NCBI GenBank assembly: GCA_005808865.1
Contig: SYKU01000056.1
Span: 1-32,156 of the forward strand
Direction: 5' to 3'
DNA length: 32,156 nt
From: Acidobacteriota bacterium
GTDB lineage: Bacteria > Acidobacteriota > Terriglobia > Bryobacterales > Bryobacteraceae
Each line of letters begins with the position of its first letter. The stretch's first letter is position 1. Below, piece by piece: positions 31,121-32,156 of the stretch. The notes below the pieces were generated by a model, which saw only the letters and a list, made by a program, of their open reading frames with translations, did not search any database and was not told the origin of the DNA. A program made the position numbers and the translations under genes.

Positions 31121-32023
31121 ATGGCGAAGTATCGGCACGCGTTGCCTCAGATGCGAGGCGATTTCTTTTTAACAGATGGAGGAATTGAGACCACCCTAAT
31201 CTTCCTTGAAGGCCTAGACATGCCTCATTTCGCGGCCTTCCACTTGTTCAATACGCCACAGGGCGAAGGGGCACTGAGAAAGTACTTTCGCACCTATGCG
31301 GAATTGGCCCAAAAGCATCTCACTGGTCTCGTGCTCGAAACGCCCACATGGAGAGCCAGCTCAGATTGGGGCGACAAGCTCGGATATTCTAGAGAGGCAC
31401 TCGCAGAGGTAAACAGGAAGAGCGTTCGGCTACTTGAGGAGATCCGAGACGAGTTCGAAACCTCTCACACACCAATCGTCATTAGCGGCTGCGTCGGACC
31501 TCGTGGGGATGGGTATGTGCCCGGCAACGTGATGTCTGACATGCAAGCGGAGAACTACCATGCCTTACAGGTCGAGACATTCGCAGGCACCGCCGTCGAT
31601 CTGGTAACGGCCATCACCATGAGCTACACGGAAGAAGCCATAGGTCTTACCGGTGCGGCCCGGAGCGCGGCCTTGCCTGTGGTCATTTCCTTTACGGTCG
31701 AGACTGACGGAAAGCTCCCGACGGGCCAATCCCTTGGCGACGCAGTTAGTCAAGTTGACGATGCGACCTCCGGCTACCCGTCCTATTTCATGATCAACTG
31801 TGCCCATCCCTCCCACTTCAGCGGCGTCGTCGGAGGAAACGAACCGTGGATAGAGCGCATCCGCGGGCTTCGTGCCAACGCGTCCAGCATGAGCCATGCA
31901 GAGTTAAACGAATCACCGGAACTGGATGCCGGCAACCCGGAGGAGCTTGGTCGAGACTATGCCGCATTGAAAGGACACCGCTTGAAGTACCTCAATGTCT
32001 TCGGCGGGTGTTGTGGCACCTGA
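31121..32023 (+). CDS. Homocysteine S-methyltransferase family protein
   Basis: A 300-aa TIM-barrel methyltransferase of the homocysteine S-methyltransferase/BHMT family, which moves a methyl group to homocysteine or a related thiol using zinc. Visible parts: FFLTDGGIETTLIF at the start, ISGCVGPRGDGY, and zinc ligands C227 (INCAHPSHF) and C297-C298 (GGCCGT). I chose ATG 31121 because AGGGA lies about 7 nt upstream; ATG 31079 is possible. The stop falls right after GGCCGT, where most relatives continue with about 15-25 more residues (DHRHI-type). G+C in the gene is near 53% by sampling, against about 62% in murA, so transfer is possible. Enzymatic residues are complete; the exact methyl donor is unknown. 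Confidence 0.85.
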   Translation: MAKYRHALPQMRGDFFLTDGGIETTLIFLEGLDMPHFAAFHLFNTPQGEGALRKYFRTYAELAQKHLTGLVLETPTWRASSDWGDKLGYSREALAEVNRKSVRLLEEIRDEFETSHTPIVISGCVGPRGDGYVPGNVMSDMQAENYHALQVETFAGTAVDLVTAITMSYTEEAIGLTGAARSAALPVVISFTVETDGKLPTGQSLGDAVSQVDDATSGYPSYFMINCAHPSHFSGVVGGNEPWIERIRGLRANASSMSHAELNESPELDAGNPEELGRDYAALKGHRLKYLNVFGGCCGT

Positions 32024-32156
32024 GCTATGCGCTGTAGGAGGCGTCTCGGCAAAGTGAATTGAGAGCCAACCATTTGGGGACCCCGTTATCATGGGGTGAA
32101 ACTGAAACTTTGCGGAGTCGCGAGCTTCGCAAGCCAACCGCATGGAGGCCACCCAA

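Noticed and set aside
1-32156. CRISPR array, rRNA or tRNA genes
   Set aside because: No regularly spaced repeats and no cloverleaf or rRNA sequence were seen on either strand.

Overview
The window looks like a chromosomal segment from a member of the Acidobacteriota, probably near the Bryobacterales/Solibacteres. The evidence is a base composition around 60% G+C together with several families typical of that group: two Oar-like TonB-dependent receptors with an N-terminal carboxypeptidase-regulatory domain, a CRTAC1/ASPIC FG-GAP protein beside a TPR protein, a Ser/Thr kinase fused to a TolB/WD40-like propeller, and small secreted carboxypeptidase-regulatory-like proteins. The placement is inferred from gene content; no rRNA or tRNA gene is visible.

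Layout. 1-4182 (minus strand): a tightly packed operon of a disrupted GH29 alpha-L-fucosidase, two tandem paralogues of an unrecognised family (one with a Tat signal, one without), and a frameshifted PepSY-like secreted protein. 4347-9211 (plus): a cupin protein, an iron-containing alcohol dehydrogenase, a Gly-rich secreted protein, a DinB-like protein, then a run of a LysW-like zinc-ribbon acidic protein, two carboxypeptidase-regulatory-like secreted proteins, a redoxin and a TlpA-like thioredoxin. 9884-13323: a TonB-dependent receptor broken in frame at a run of nine G, followed by the decayed start of another receptor. 13757-17118: a coupled operon of a sugar-phosphate isomerase-like TIM barrel, MurQ, MurA and a rhodanese, linking peptidoglycan recycling to the first committed step of peptidoglycan synthesis. 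17123-19370 (minus): a small secreted protein, a tetraheme cytochrome c and a YetF/DUF421 membrane protein. 19371-20299 is gene-poor and holds a truncated gene remnant and a perfect palindrome.

20300-26409: a TPR protein converging on a CRTAC1 protein that is translationally coupled to a complete TonB-dependent receptor; these probably work together at the cell envelope. 26413-27680 is a patch of recent rearrangement: a 149-bp MITE-like element with perfect 16-bp terminal inverted repeats, an internal hairpin and a 5-bp target duplication, then a MazEF-type toxin-antitoxin pair, then a cytochrome c remnant with a damaged heme motif. 27765-30413 is the kinase/propeller protein. 30414-31120 is non-coding with a diverged pair of 67-bp direct repeats. 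31121-32023 is a homocysteine S-methyltransferase-family gene with lower G+C.

Two themes run across the window. Several genes have a TANNNT box only 5-9 nt before the start codon, which suggests leaderless or nearly leaderless mRNAs. Several genes are broken by single-base losses in G/C runs, which could be real decay or assembly error; at least one break, in the fucosidase, also involves a larger deletion and so looks real.
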